DNA from: an uncultured Bacteroidales bacterium
Lineage (GTDB): Bacteria; Bacteroidota; Bacteroidia; Bacteroidales; Bacteroidaceae
Length of the DNA stretch: 64,000 nucleotides
Direction: 5' to 3'
Assembly (NCBI GenBank): GCA_902799655.1
Contig: CADCBH010000018.1
Span: 1 to 64,000, forward strand
In this document: positions 16,923-25,359 of the stretch, in pieces
How positions within the stretch are numbered: position 1 is the first letter of the stretch
How the letters are laid out: each line of letters opens with the position of its first letter
The notes under the pieces: model-generated
The model's database searches: none
Seen by the model: the letters and a program-made list of their open reading frames with translations, nothing else
Told to the model about the DNA's origin: nothing
Program-made: the position numbers and the translations under genes

Positions 16923-18326
16923 TTATAAACCTGTATAATTCATTGGCGTGATTGCCATTAATTCTTCTTTGACATCATTGCTGACCTCCAACTGCTGGAT
17001 AAAGGCATGAATGGTCTCTTCAGTCATCTTCTGATTGGTACGTGTGAGTGCCTTCAGTGCCTCATAGGGGTGCGGATAGGCCTCGCGACGCAGAATGGTC
17101 TGAATGGCTTCAGCCACCACAGCCCACGTATTGTCGAGGTCTTCCTGCAACTTCTCCTCGTTGAGAATGAGCTTGCGCAGGCCTTTCAACGTACTCTGGA
17201 TGGCGATGAGGGCATGACCCATAGGAACGCCCACATTACGCAAAACGGTAGAGTCGGTCAGGTCGCGCTGCAGACGGCTGACAGGCAATTTCTGTGCCAG
17301 GAACTGCAGGATGGCATTGGCGATACCCATATTACCCTCTGAATTCTCGAAGTCGATGGGGTTCACCTTGTGAGGCATAGCACTCGAACCTACCTCACCA
17401 GCCTTGATCTTCTGCTTGAAATACTCCATCGAGATGTACATCCAGAAGTCACGATCCAAGTCGATGATGATGGTATTGATGCGACGCATGGCATCGAAGA
17501 TAGCTCCCAGCCAGTCGTAGTTGGAAATCTGGGTGGTCCACTGCTCGCGCTCCAGACCCAGCTTCTCACTGACAAACTGGTTGCCAAACTCGCGCCAGTC
17601 GTACTGCGGATAGGCTACGTGATGGGCGTTGTAGTTGCCTGTAGCACCACCGAACTTAGCAGTAATCGGCAGTTCCTTCAAGCCACGCAGTTGCTCCTCC
17701 AGACGATAGACGAAGACCATAATCTCCTTGCCCAGACGTGTGGGCGAAGCTGGCTGTCCATGGGTCTTGGCGAGCATGGGCACGTTCTTCCACTGCTCAG
17801 CATAGTCGTTGAGCTGCTCGATGAGCTCCTCGACCATCGGATAGTACACCTGTTCCAAAGCTTCTTTAATGGAAAGGGGAACACTGGTATTGTTGATATC
17901 CTGCGAGGTCAGTCCGAAATGGATGAACTCCAGTACACCCCCTAAGTTAGGGGGTAGGGGGTCTGAAGAGTCGCCATTGTTCAGACCCCTATTGTCCCCT
18001 AACTTAGGGGACTTTGAAATCTGCTCCTTGATGAAATACTCTACAGCCTTCACATCGTGATTGGTCACCTTCTCGATGTCCTTCACACGCTGGGCATCCT
18101 GCTCAGTAAAGTGACGGTAGATGTCGCGCAAAGGCTCAAAGAGACTGTGGTCCACTGCCTCCAACTGGGGCAAAGGCAATTCGCAAAGAGTGATGAAATA
18201 CTCGATTTCTACGCGCACACGATAGCGTATCAATGCATACTCTGAAAAATAGTCTGCCAACGGCTCTGTCTTGCTTCTGTAACGGCCATCGATAGGAGAA
18301 ATGGCTGTCAATGCATCTAATTCCAT
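16923..18326 (-). CDS. purB: Adenylosuccinate lyase with repeat-encoded insertion
   Basis: Splits adenylosuccinate and SAICAR in purine synthesis; cytosolic homotetramer. The protein has 467 residues from ATG 18326 (MELDALTAISPIDGRYRSKT is the family start, so upstream codons are excluded). The family signature SSAMPHKVNPIDFENSEGN and the HFGLTSQDINNT region are intact. Residues 104-131 (SPKLGDNRGLNNGD and following to NLGG) are not expected there. They are encoded by an inverted pair of palindromic arms (17938-18010), read through in the one frame without stop codons. The insertion lies between helix VEYFIKEQ and the LEFIHFGLTSQD segment, so it probably loops out. The promoter is at 18384. 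Confidence 0.95.
   Translation of the reverse strand: MELDALTAISPIDGRYRSKTEPLADYFSEYALIRYRVRVEIEYFITLCELPLPQLEAVDHSLFEPLRDIYRHFTEQDAQRVKDIEKVTNHDVKAVEYFIKEQISKSPKLGDNRGLNNGDSSDPLPPNLGGVLEFIHFGLTSQDINNTSVPLSIKEALEQVYYPMVEELIEQLNDYAEQWKNVPMLAKTHGQPASPTRLGKEIMVFVYRLEEQLRGLKELPITAKFGGATGNYNAHHVAYPQYDWREFGNQFVSEKLGLEREQWTTQISNYDWLGAIFDAMRRINTIIIDLDRDFWMYISMEYFKQKIKAGEVGSSAMPHKVNPIDFENSEGNMGIANAILQFLAQKLPVSRLQRDLTDSTVLRNVGVPMGHALIAIQSTLKGLRKLILNEEKLQEDLDNTWAVVAEAIQTILRREAYPHPYEALKALTRTNQKMTEETIHAFIQQLEVSNDVKEELMAITPMNYTGL
17938..18010. repeat. Palindromic repeat pair (element E) inside purB
   Basis: CCCCCTAAGTTAGGGGG (17938-17954), GGGGTCTGAA, a 10-nt spacer, TTGTTCAGACCCC (17977-17989) and CCCCTAACTTAGGGG (17996-18010). 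It is the most compact of the four pairs and is translated as part of purB. Confidence 0.9.
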
Positions 18327-18383
18327 GCTGTATTCTAATACCTTAATGTTATATATAGCTATACATTCTCTCAAATGTGGCTA

Positions 18384-18391
18384 CAAAGGTA
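18384..18391 (-). promoter_or_regulatory. purB promoter (-7 box)
   Basis: TACCTTTG on the minus strand lies 57 nt before ATG 18326. AGTGAAAA is tandemly repeated just upstream (18398-18430). Confidence 0.6.
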
Positions 18392-18464
18392 CAAAATAAA
18401 AGTGAAAAGTGAAAAGTGAAAAGTGAAGAATTTATGGCTGAAAGGCATTTTTTTTGATATTTAA

Positions 18465-18495
18465 CAAAAAAAGAGTTCCAACAAAATTGGAACTC
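18465..18495 (-). terminator. Terminator of tRNA-Val(TAC)
   Basis: GAGTTCCAA (18473-18481) pairs with TTGGAACTC (18487-18495). On the minus strand a T-run follows. A close relative lies at 20541-20575. Confidence 0.85.
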
Positions 18496-18500
18496 CTTCG

Positions 18501-18575
18501 TGGGCGTTGACGGATTCGAACCGCCGACCCTCTGCTTGTAAGGCAGATGCTCTAAACCAGCTGAGCTAAACGCCC
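18501..18575 (-). tRNA. tRNA-Val(TAC)
   Basis: 75 nt. The acceptor stem GGGCGTT pairs with AACGCCC and A73 follows; the CCA end is not encoded. The anticodon arm CTGCC-TTACAAG-CAG gives anticodon TAC. The T-loop is GGTTCGAATCC. The promoter lies 20 nt upstream and a terminator immediately downstream, so it is a single-gene unit. Confidence 0.96.
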
Positions 18576-18594
18576 TTGTTTTTGTAAGCGGGTG

Positions 18595-18626
18595 CAAAGG
18601 TAAGGAGTTTTTTTGAAACCACCAAA
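18595..18626 (-). promoter_or_regulatory. Promoter of tRNA-Val(TAC)
   Basis: TTTG (18623-18626), 20 nt, then TACCTTTG (18595-18602) on the minus strand. Confidence 0.8.
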
Positions 18627-18676
18627 CTTTTGCCCCACTTTTTTCGAAAAAACTTCAGAAATTCGTCAAAATCTCC

Positions 18677-19102
18677 TTAAAGTTGATATAATTCACTGGC
18701 TTCCATCAGTTCTACCTTCTTCTCAGCAAGGATGCGCTCGCAACTCTCCAGATCGGTAGGACGGATGACAACAGTGGCTACGTCGCCATTGGCAAACGAG
18801 TACATATACTCGATAAATACGCCATTCTCCGACAGATGTTTCAGCACCTTTGCCAAAGAGCCACTGGTATTGGGACAGGTGAATCCTATCACATCAGTAA
18901 TCTTCACTGCAAAGTGGGCAGCCTTCAACACCTGATAGGCTTTGTCAGGATCGCTGACAATGCAGCGCAGGATGCCGAAATCGGAGTTATCGGCAATACT
19001 CATGGCTGAGAGGTTGACACCAGCAGCACCCAGCACATCGGTTACTTCGGTCAGACGACCAGACTTGTTCTCCAGAAAAACGGATAATTGTTTTGCTAAC
19101 AT
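18677..19102 (-). CDS. Two-ACT-domain protein partnered with PaaK-like ligase
   Basis: The protein has 141 residues from ATG 19102 (MLAKQLSVFLENKSGRLTEV is the natural start; earlier codons overlap the upstream gene's end region). There are two ACT domains: residues 1-68 (LSVFLENKSGRLTEVTDVLGAAGVNLSAMSIAD) and 70-141 (VIGFTCPNTSGSLAKVLKHLSENGVFIEYMYSF). ACT domains bind small amino-acid-like ligands. A gene of this shape commonly follows paaK-like ligases in Bacteroidetes. The 13-nt gap supports one operon, in which it may sense or regulate the ligase substrate (inference). Confidence 0.9.
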   Translation of the reverse strand: MLAKQLSVFLENKSGRLTEVTDVLGAAGVNLSAMSIADNSDFGILRCIVSDPDKAYQVLKAAHFAVKITDVIGFTCPNTSGSLAKVLKHLSENGVFIEYMYSFANGDVATVVIRPTDLESCERILAEKKVELMEASELYQL

Positions 19103-19115
19103 ATTTCTTATAGAT

Positions 19116-20414
19116 TTAAAGTTTTCTCTTATCAATCACGCGTTTGGCCTTGCCCTCAGAACGCTCAATACCCTTAGGTTCAACGAGTTTCACCTTGAAA
19201 CCGAGTCCGATGACAGAGCGCAACTCAGCCTCCAGCTTCTTCTGCAAGCCTACCAGCGTAGCCATATCGTCAGTGAAGTACTCTTCCTTGACCTCCACCT
19301 TCAACTCTGAGGTATCGGTATTGTTCACGCGATCAACGGTCAACAGGAAGTGTGGCTCGTACTCAGGTAACTTCAGAATGACATCCTCAATCTGCGATGG
19401 GAAGACGTTGACACCACGAATGATGAGCATATCGTCGCAACGACCCAGAATACGGTCCATTCTGACGAGGGTGCGTCCACACTTACACTTTTCATAGTGC
19501 AAGGCTGTCAGGTCGTGGGTACGATAGCGGAGCAGAGGCATACCCTCTTTGGTCAGATGGGTGAAGGTCAGCTCACCAAGCTGTCCCTCTGGCATAGGCT
19601 CACCTGTCTCAGGATTAAGAATCTCAGGATAGAACAGGTCTTCATTGAGGTGGGTACCACACTGGTGCTCACACTCATACCCCACTCCAGGGCCAGCTAT
19701 TTCGCTCAGTCCGTAGATATCATAGGCCTTAATGCCCAGACTCTCTTCCAACTTCTGACGCATCTTCTCTGTCCAAGGCTCAGCACCAAAGACGCCAACC
19801 TTCAACTTGAACTCCTCGCGAGGATACTCGCACTCTCTCATCGCCTCACCCAGGAACATCGCATAGCTGGGGGTACAGCAGAGAATGGTAGTGCCGAAGT
19901 CGTGCATCAGCGTCATCTGCTTCTGCGTATTACCTGAAGAAATAGGTATCACACTGGCGCCGATGTTGGTAGCACCGTCATGAGCGCCCAAGCCACCAGT
20001 AAACAGGCCATAGCCATAGGCAACCTGGAAGATATCATCCTTGCCAGCACCATAAGCGGTAAAAGCACGTGAAATAGCCTCCGACCACATAGCCAAGTCC
20101 TTGCGAGTATATAAGACGACAACGGGTTTGCCTGTCGTACCACTCGAAGCGTGGATACGGACAATCTGACTCATGGGCACAGCTGCGAGGCCAAAAGGAT
20201 AGTTGTCGCGCAGGTCGAGTTTATTGGTAAAAGGCAACTTGGTGATATCGTCAATATCCTTGATATCACCAGGTTCAAGACCCATCTCTTGAAATTTCTT
20301 ACGATAGAATGGCGTGTTGTAATATACATATTCCGCCATCTTCTTGAGGCGAGCGCTCTGAATCTCACGTAATTGTTCGCGACTCATGCACTCAACTGTT
20401 TCATTCCAAATCAT
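19116..20414 (-). CDS. paaK: Phenylacetate-CoA ligase-like AMP-forming enzyme
   Basis: Adenylates a carboxylic acid and transfers it to CoA. The protein has 432 residues, typical of PaaK. The AMP-binding P-loop is IHASSGTTGKPVVVLYT (about 89-105), the adenylation motif is DIYGLSEIAGPG (about 214-225), and the C-terminal subdomain holds RMDRILGRCDDMLIIRGVNVFPSQIED. A gut Bacteroidales would more likely activate fermentative aryl or indole acids than run the full paa pathway, of which no other gene is seen here. It is followed by the ACT protein. Promoter at 20457. Confidence 0.9.
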   Translation of the reverse strand: MIWNETVECMSREQLREIQSARLKKMAEYVYYNTPFYRKKFQEMGLEPGDIKDIDDITKLPFTNKLDLRDNYPFGLAAVPMSQIVRIHASSGTTGKPVVVLYTRKDLAMWSEAISRAFTAYGAGKDDIFQVAYGYGLFTGGLGAHDGATNIGASVIPISSGNTQKQMTLMHDFGTTILCCTPSYAMFLGEAMRECEYPREEFKLKVGVFGAEPWTEKMRQKLEESLGIKAYDIYGLSEIAGPGVGYECEHQCGTHLNEDLFYPEILNPETGEPMPEGQLGELTFTHLTKEGMPLLRYRTHDLTALHYEKCKCGRTLVRMDRILGRCDDMLIIRGVNVFPSQIEDVILKLPEYEPHFLLTVDRVNNTDTSELKVEVKEEYFTDDMATLVGLQKKLEAELRSVIGLGFKVKLVEPKGIERSEGKAKRVIDKRKL

Positions 20415-20456
20415 AGTTTCTTTTCTATTAATGTTATGTTAGAATTTGTGTTGATG

Positions 20457-20464
20457 CAAAGGTA
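20457..20464 (-). promoter_or_regulatory. paaK promoter (-7 box) with AT-rich repeat upstream
   Basis: TACCTTTG on the minus strand, preceded by repeats of AATTATGAATTATGAATTAT (20468-20510). The same module precedes mlaE and tdk. Confidence 0.65.
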
Positions 20465-20540
20465 CTGAAAATAATTCATAATTCATAATTCATCATTCAT
20501 AATTATTTTCACGAACCCATATTTTTTTGATATTTAACAC

Positions 20541-20575
20541 AAAAAAAAGGAGTCCCGACAGAATCGGAACTCCCT
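20541..20575 (-). terminator. ompA terminator
   Basis: GGAGTCCCGA pairs with TCGGAACTCC with one mismatch, followed on the minus strand by a T8 run. Sequence and flank match the terminator at 18465. Confidence 0.82.
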
Positions 20576-20597
20576 TGTGAGAAATCTATTGTTTTGA

Positions 20598-21764
20598 TTA
20601 CTTAATCTCAACAGTAGCACGACGGTTGTAGTTGATTGGGCTCAGAGTAGCAACGCCACCAGCACCAACAACCTCAATCTGATCGCGGCTTACGCCCATC
20701 TTAACCAGCTCGTCAGCAACGGTGTTAGCACGCTTCTCAGACAGCTTCTGGTTGTAAGCAGCAGAACCAGTCTTGCTATCAGCGTAACCAGTAACAACAA
20801 TCTTAGAGTTGTTGTCTTTAGCAACCTTAGCCAGGTCAGAAACATTCTGCAGATCCTTCTTAGAAGCAACCTTAGACTGACCAATGTTGAAGAATACTGA
20901 TACAGGAGCAGCAACAACCTTTGTAACGGTCTTAGTAGCGATAGCGGTGTTAGGATCGTTCTTAGGCTGGTTAGCCAGCATATCCTTCAAGCGAGCGTTC
21001 TCAGCCTGAGCGTCAGTCAGCTGTGCGTTCAGAGCGTCGATCTGACCCTGTGACAGAGCCTTGATAGCGTCTACGTCAGGAGTCTTGTTCCAAGTACCCT
21101 TGCCGAGGTTGTAAGTAACACCGACCTCGAGAGAGAGCTGGTTGAAACGGTTGCATGGACGAACACCACCACCGTTGCCACCTACGAATGCCTTGTCATA
21201 GCTGTAGTAGCCGAGGTCGAGGTTCAGGAAGAGCTTCTCAGCAACCTTGAAGGTGTTCAGCAAACCAACGCTCAGTACGAAGCTGTTAGCCTTAGCATCG
21301 AAATTGCGGGCAACACCAGCACCAGCATAGGGGATGAAGTTCCAGAAACGATCAGCATCGTAACCACCCAGCAAGTTGTGGAGGTTGAACAGAGCCTGCT
21401 CGTTGATACCTACATAAGTCTGTGAATTCTTGTTGAAAGCCTTGTTCAGCCATGCGCCATTAAACTTGGTGCGGAGTCCCAAACCTGGGGTAAACCACTT
21501 ACCAACGGCTACAGAGAAACCAAGAGCTGTGGGATGACCCTCATTCTTAGTTGCATCAGTTCCGAGGGGGAACTTGTTGAAAGGAGTAGAACCGAACTTG
21601 TTAACGCCACCATAGTAGAACGAATTCCAGGTAACGTTACCCTGGATGAACCAGTTGCTCCAGAAGGAGTTGGTTGATACGCTGTACTTCTCAGTGGGAT
21701 CTTCCTGAGCCATAGCGCTCATTGACAAACTGGCAACAGCCAGCATCAAGAATAACTTTTTCAT
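20598..21764 (-). CDS. OmpA family outer-membrane protein
   Basis: The protein has 388 residues. The signal peptide is MKKLFLMLAVASLSMSAMAQ. The N-terminal beta barrel (about 25-230) is typical of Bacteroidales OmpA-like porins (FWSNWFIQGNVTWNSFYYGG, YAGAGVARNF, LSLEVGVTYNLG). A coiled linker (QGQIDALNAQLTDAQAENARLKDML) follows. The peptidoglycan-binding OmpA domain (FFNIGQSKVASKKDLQNVSDLA... VVTGYADSKTGSAAYNQKLSEKRANTV) ends the protein. It tethers the outer membrane to the wall. Monocistronic with a strong promoter (21811-21841) and a terminator, which suggests abundance. Confidence 0.94.
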   Translation of the reverse strand: MKKLFLMLAVASLSMSAMAQEDPTEKYSVSTNSFWSNWFIQGNVTWNSFYYGGVNKFGSTPFNKFPLGTDATKNEGHPTALGFSVAVGKWFTPGLGLRTKFNGAWLNKAFNKNSQTYVGINEQALFNLHNLLGGYDADRFWNFIPYAGAGVARNFDAKANSFVLSVGLLNTFKVAEKLFLNLDLGYYSYDKAFVGGNGGGVRPCNRFNQLSLEVGVTYNLGKGTWNKTPDVDAIKALSQGQIDALNAQLTDAQAENARLKDMLANQPKNDPNTAIATKTVTKVVAAPVSVFFNIGQSKVASKKDLQNVSDLAKVAKDNNSKIVVTGYADSKTGSAAYNQKLSEKRANTVADELVKMGVSRDQIEVVGAGGVATLSPINYNRRATVEIK

Positions 21765-21810
21765 ACTATACTAATTAAATTAAGTTAAAAAATTCTTTCG
21801 AAATTCTGTG

Positions 21811-21841
21811 CAAAAGTAAATAATATTTTCGAATAATCAAA
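21811..21841 (-). promoter_or_regulatory. ompA promoter
   Basis: TTTG (21838-21841), 19 nt, then TACTTTTG (21811-21818) on the minus strand. The leader is about 40 nt. Confidence 0.75.
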
Positions 21842-21938
21842 GTTTTTTAGCAATTAAATTCATTTTAACACTCATTTTTTTGATTTTTCGGCCTAAAAAG
21901 AGCATTTTTTCTGCAAAAAACGTACTTTTTGTGACAAT

Positions 21939-23738
21939 TTATCCCAACAAGTGCTCAATGTCGGATTGTGGCAGTATACAGAGTATAGCCTTTCCGTCGG
22001 GTGTGTAGTTCACATTCTCACATGCGAACAGATTATTGACAACGACATCCATCTCCTCGTTCGAGAGTTGTTGACCATAAGGAATAGCTGCCTGACGCGC
22101 CAATCCGATGGCGACCTGATGGTTGAGTGACATCGTATCACGACTGACAGGAACCGCTGAAGAAAGGATGTTTTGTATGAGGAGAGAGGGATTCAGTCCT
22201 TCTATTCCTGCTGGGACACCATTGACAGCATAACTTGACGGGCCTAGAGGGGTAAGTTCAAAACCCACTGCCGCCAGAGCAGGAAGTATGTCTGTCATCA
22301 GCGCGGCCTCTGAAGGTGCCATCTCAAGGACTTCAGGGAACAACAGGCGCTGGCTCCTCGATGTAGTCTCACCCAACTGGTGCAGGTATTGTTCATAACG
22401 GATGCGGATATCAGCACGATGCTGATCAATAATCATCAGGCCAGATTTCACTGCTGTCATGATATAACGGCCTTTATATTGATAGTGCAAGGGACTGACA
22501 TCCGTCAGCTCCATGGGTTGTTCGCCAAGCGCAGGTTCCTCAGGTGTGGGGAACAAGGCAGGCTCCTGCTCCGCATGTTGGGAAGGCAGCGACTCGTACA
22601 GACGCTCCCAATTGCTAGCAGGCTTCTCATGAAACGGATTATACTGTGGATTCTTGGAGACGCGAGGTGCCTCTACTGGTACTGAGACAGGATTATAGGC
22701 AGGAATCTCCGGACGACCTTCAGTGTCAAAGTCAATCTGAGGAATCTCACAAAACTGACCAATGGCATCTTTCACGGCAGCCGTGAGTATTTGCCAAATC
22801 GGTTGCTCGTTCTCAAACTTGATCTCAGTCTTTGTAGGATGGATGTTGACGTCGATATCCGCAGGGTTCACTGTAAAATAAATAAAATAAGGTACGTGCG
22901 CGCCCGCGGGAATGAGTCTTTCGTAGGCTTGTTGGACTGCCTTATGGAAATAAGCATGCTTCATATATCGTCCGTTAACAAAGAAGCATTCATGAGCACC
23001 TTTTTTACGGGCAGTCTCTGGTTTGGCTACAAAACCAGTAATCTTACAAAGCTGCGTTTCCACATTAACAGGCATCAGGTCTTGTCCGAAACGACGACCA
23101 TAGACATCCGTGATTCGTTGTCTCAGTGAGCCTGCCTTCAGATTAAGCAACTCTTGTCCATTGCTGTGCAACGTAAAGTTGATCTCAGGATATACCAAGA
23201 CAATCCTTTCGAAAGCCGTGAGGATGGCGTTGAGCTCTGTGGCATTTGTCTTGAGGAACTTACGACGGGCAGGAACATTGAAAAACAGATTGCTCACCAT
23301 GAATGAGCTACCTACTGGACAGGAGCATACCTCTTGCCCATCGATGCGTGACCCTGAGAGTGTCAGGCAGGTGCCTACCTCGTCAGTCTCACGACGTGTA
23401 CGCAGTTCGATTTGTGCAACAGCAGCAATAGACGGTAGGGCTTCTCCTCGGAATCCCATCGTATGCAACGAGAACAGGTCATCGGCTTTGCGTATTTTTG
23501 ATGTTGCATGACGCTCAAAGGCAAGACGGGCATCCGTCTCTGACATACCACAACCATCATCAATCACCTGAATAGTGGTTCGTCCTGCATCGACAACCAA
23601 TACATTGATGGTATGTGCCCCTGCGTCAACGGCATTCTCTACCAACTCCTTAATGACAGAAGCCGGTCGCTGTATGACCTCACCAGCAGCAATCTGGTTG
23701 GCCACACTATCAGGAAGTAACTGTATTACGTCAGTCAT
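21939..23738 (-). CDS. mutL: DNA mismatch repair protein MutL
   Basis: GHKL-ATPase that couples MutS to downstream repair steps. The protein has 599 residues from ATG 23738 (MTDVIQLLPDSVANQIAAGEVIQRPASVIKELVENAVDAG). The ATPase motifs are ENAVDAGA, DDGCGM and GFRGEALPSIAAV. The C-terminal endonuclease motif DQHA(x)2E(x)4E reads DQHRADIRIRYE (438-449), so the first Glu and the Ala are replaced. Nicking activity is therefore doubtful. It overlaps the OstA-like gene by 8 nt and is the last gene of the guaB-to-mutL run. Confidence 0.95.
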   Translation of the reverse strand: MTDVIQLLPDSVANQIAAGEVIQRPASVIKELVENAVDAGAHTINVLVVDAGRTTIQVIDDGCGMSETDARLAFERHATSKIRKADDLFSLHTMGFRGEALPSIAAVAQIELRTRRETDEVGTCLTLSGSRIDGQEVCSCPVGSSFMVSNLFFNVPARRKFLKTNATELNAILTAFERIVLVYPEINFTLHSNGQELLNLKAGSLRQRITDVYGRRFGQDLMPVNVETQLCKITGFVAKPETARKKGAHECFFVNGRYMKHAYFHKAVQQAYERLIPAGAHVPYFIYFTVNPADIDVNIHPTKTEIKFENEQPIWQILTAAVKDAIGQFCEIPQIDFDTEGRPEIPAYNPVSVPVEAPRVSKNPQYNPFHEKPASNWERLYESLPSQHAEQEPALFPTPEEPALGEQPMELTDVSPLHYQYKGRYIMTAVKSGLMIIDQHRADIRIRYEQYLHQLGETTSRSQRLLFPEVLEMAPSEAALMTDILPALAAVGFELTPLGPSSYAVNGVPAGIEGLNPSLLIQNILSSAVPVSRDTMSLNHQVAIGLARQAAIPYGQQLSNEEMDVVVNNLFACENVNYTPDGKAILCILPQSDIEHLLG

Positions 23739-25356
23739 GTTTGATTGATTTCTTGGGCGGTTCACGGCGTTTCACCTCCTTCAACTCCGAACCCGCTTTC
23801 TTGGGACGCCAATTGAAGATATCATCCTTATCCAACGGACGAACATAGTCGAACCATGCAAACTGCGGAAGGAGCTGTTTGCCAGGAGGAATCTGGGTCA
23901 TCGGATACAAGACACCCTTTGGTTTCTGCATCCAAATCTTCTTCATCTTCCGATTCTCCAGAAACATCTTCATCAAGGGCGTTTCCGTATAGTTCAACCC
24001 AATGAGGGTACTGTCTGACTCGTCGATGGGATAATAAACCACCAGTACATTATCAATGGCCTGTGTCTCACGTATCTCACCCTTCTTGAAGAAAGCCTTC
24101 ATCTCCTTAGACGACACCTGATTGAAATGTATAGAATCCTTCAGCTGTTCAGCAGAGAAAGCCTGTCGCAACACATGTGCATGATCGATGGTAGAATCAC
24201 GCATATAGACTTTGATTTCCTCACCAAAGAGCTGTTGTCCGAGATTCCAGACGATAGGGTCTTTATACATCGTCATACAAGAGTCCTGCGAGTGATACAC
24301 CAACGAGTCACAAACAGCCTGCACATCCTTGCGGAAGGCACGCACCTTATTATACGCATGGATGACGCGATAAACAGAATCTGTGCGGATATTATAGGTA
24401 AAAATCTTGAAGGTGTCGGCATGCATGAACAACGAGTCTTTCTGAGAGTAGTCGATGGTCACAGCACGATTGGTGGCCATTGCATAGCCTGTAGAGTCGT
24501 TATACTCACAGTAATCTCCCGTCATCATGTTCTTGTTGACAGAATCCGTATATACCACATTCCAGTACGCATAGTTTGTGCCGTCACTGGCATTATGATA
24601 CACGCTATCTCCTATCAGCGTTCGTCCCTGATCCTTGATCACTGAACGGCCAAACAGTTCCGACTGTTCGGTTCTGGTATTGTAATAACCGTCCTCGCTA
24701 TAGATATGGCTGCTACCCGATGTAATATTCGACGGACCTACAATATGAGCCCGCGAGGTCTTTGTATCATAGAAGAGGGAATCGGTCGTCAGATAGAGTT
24801 TCTTATCCTTAAGGCGTACATCATAATAGAACATGGCCTGCTTGGTATCTGTATGATACTCTCCCCAGTCAGAGGTCAATACGGTATTACCATCCACCAA
24901 CTTACCACCCTCAAAGAAGTTACCGAAATTGTACATACGGTCAAAATCAAGAGAGTCCGTATAAAGTGTTGACTTACGATGTCTCAGCACGACATCATAA
25001 CGTGCCTGAGCCAATTGGTCGTTACCATCATAATAGGCATAACGGCTCGTCAGACTCAGCGTATCTCCCTGTTTCATCTTAACATGACCGAAAGCCTCGA
25101 AAGAATTCGACTGCTCATAGAAATGGGCACTGTCACAGAAGAGGTCGGCACCTTGATGACGGAAATGCACATTTCCATGCAGGATTTGTGCATCACCATT
25201 CTGGTATTGGTCATAGTGCAGATGATCGGAATGCACCAGATACACGCGTTTGTCCTCCGTCTTTTTACGAGGAGCAGCCTTACGCTTCACGGGGGCCATC
25301 GCCCAAATGCTGACGATAGCCAATAAGGCCAACAGGAGGACAACCGATTTCTTCAT
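23731..25356 (-). CDS. OstA/LptA-like LPS transport protein
   Basis: The protein has 541 residues with an N-terminal hydrophobic anchor or signal (KKSVVLLLALLAIVSIWAMA). OstA-like beta-jellyroll repeats are visible in HSDHLHYDQYQNGDAQILHGNVHFRHQGADLFCDSAHFYEQSNSFEAFGHV (about 42-92) and in later DSLFYDT / GDSVYHN units. Such proteins form the periplasmic bridge for LPS, as LptA does. It lies between PPIase genes and mutL with overlaps and a 3-nt gap, so it shares their transcript. The neighbouring outer-membrane chaperones fit an envelope-assembly operon. The family call is good; the exact role is inferred. Confidence 0.85.
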   Translation of the reverse strand: MKKSVVLLLALLAIVSIWAMAPVKRKAAPRKKTEDKRVYLVHSDHLHYDQYQNGDAQILHGNVHFRHQGADLFCDSAHFYEQSNSFEAFGHVKMKQGDTLSLTSRYAYYDGNDQLAQARYDVVLRHRKSTLYTDSLDFDRMYNFGNFFEGGKLVDGNTVLTSDWGEYHTDTKQAMFYYDVRLKDKKLYLTTDSLFYDTKTSRAHIVGPSNITSGSSHIYSEDGYYNTRTEQSELFGRSVIKDQGRTLIGDSVYHNASDGTNYAYWNVVYTDSVNKNMMTGDYCEYNDSTGYAMATNRAVTIDYSQKDSLFMHADTFKIFTYNIRTDSVYRVIHAYNKVRAFRKDVQAVCDSLVYHSQDSCMTMYKDPIVWNLGQQLFGEEIKVYMRDSTIDHAHVLRQAFSAEQLKDSIHFNQVSSKEMKAFFKKGEIRETQAIDNVLVVYYPIDESDSTLIGLNYTETPLMKMFLENRKMKKIWMQKPKGVLYPMTQIPPGKQLLPQFAWFDYVRPLDKDDIFNWRPKKAGSELKEVKRREPPKKSIKHD

Positions 25357-25359
25357 GTC

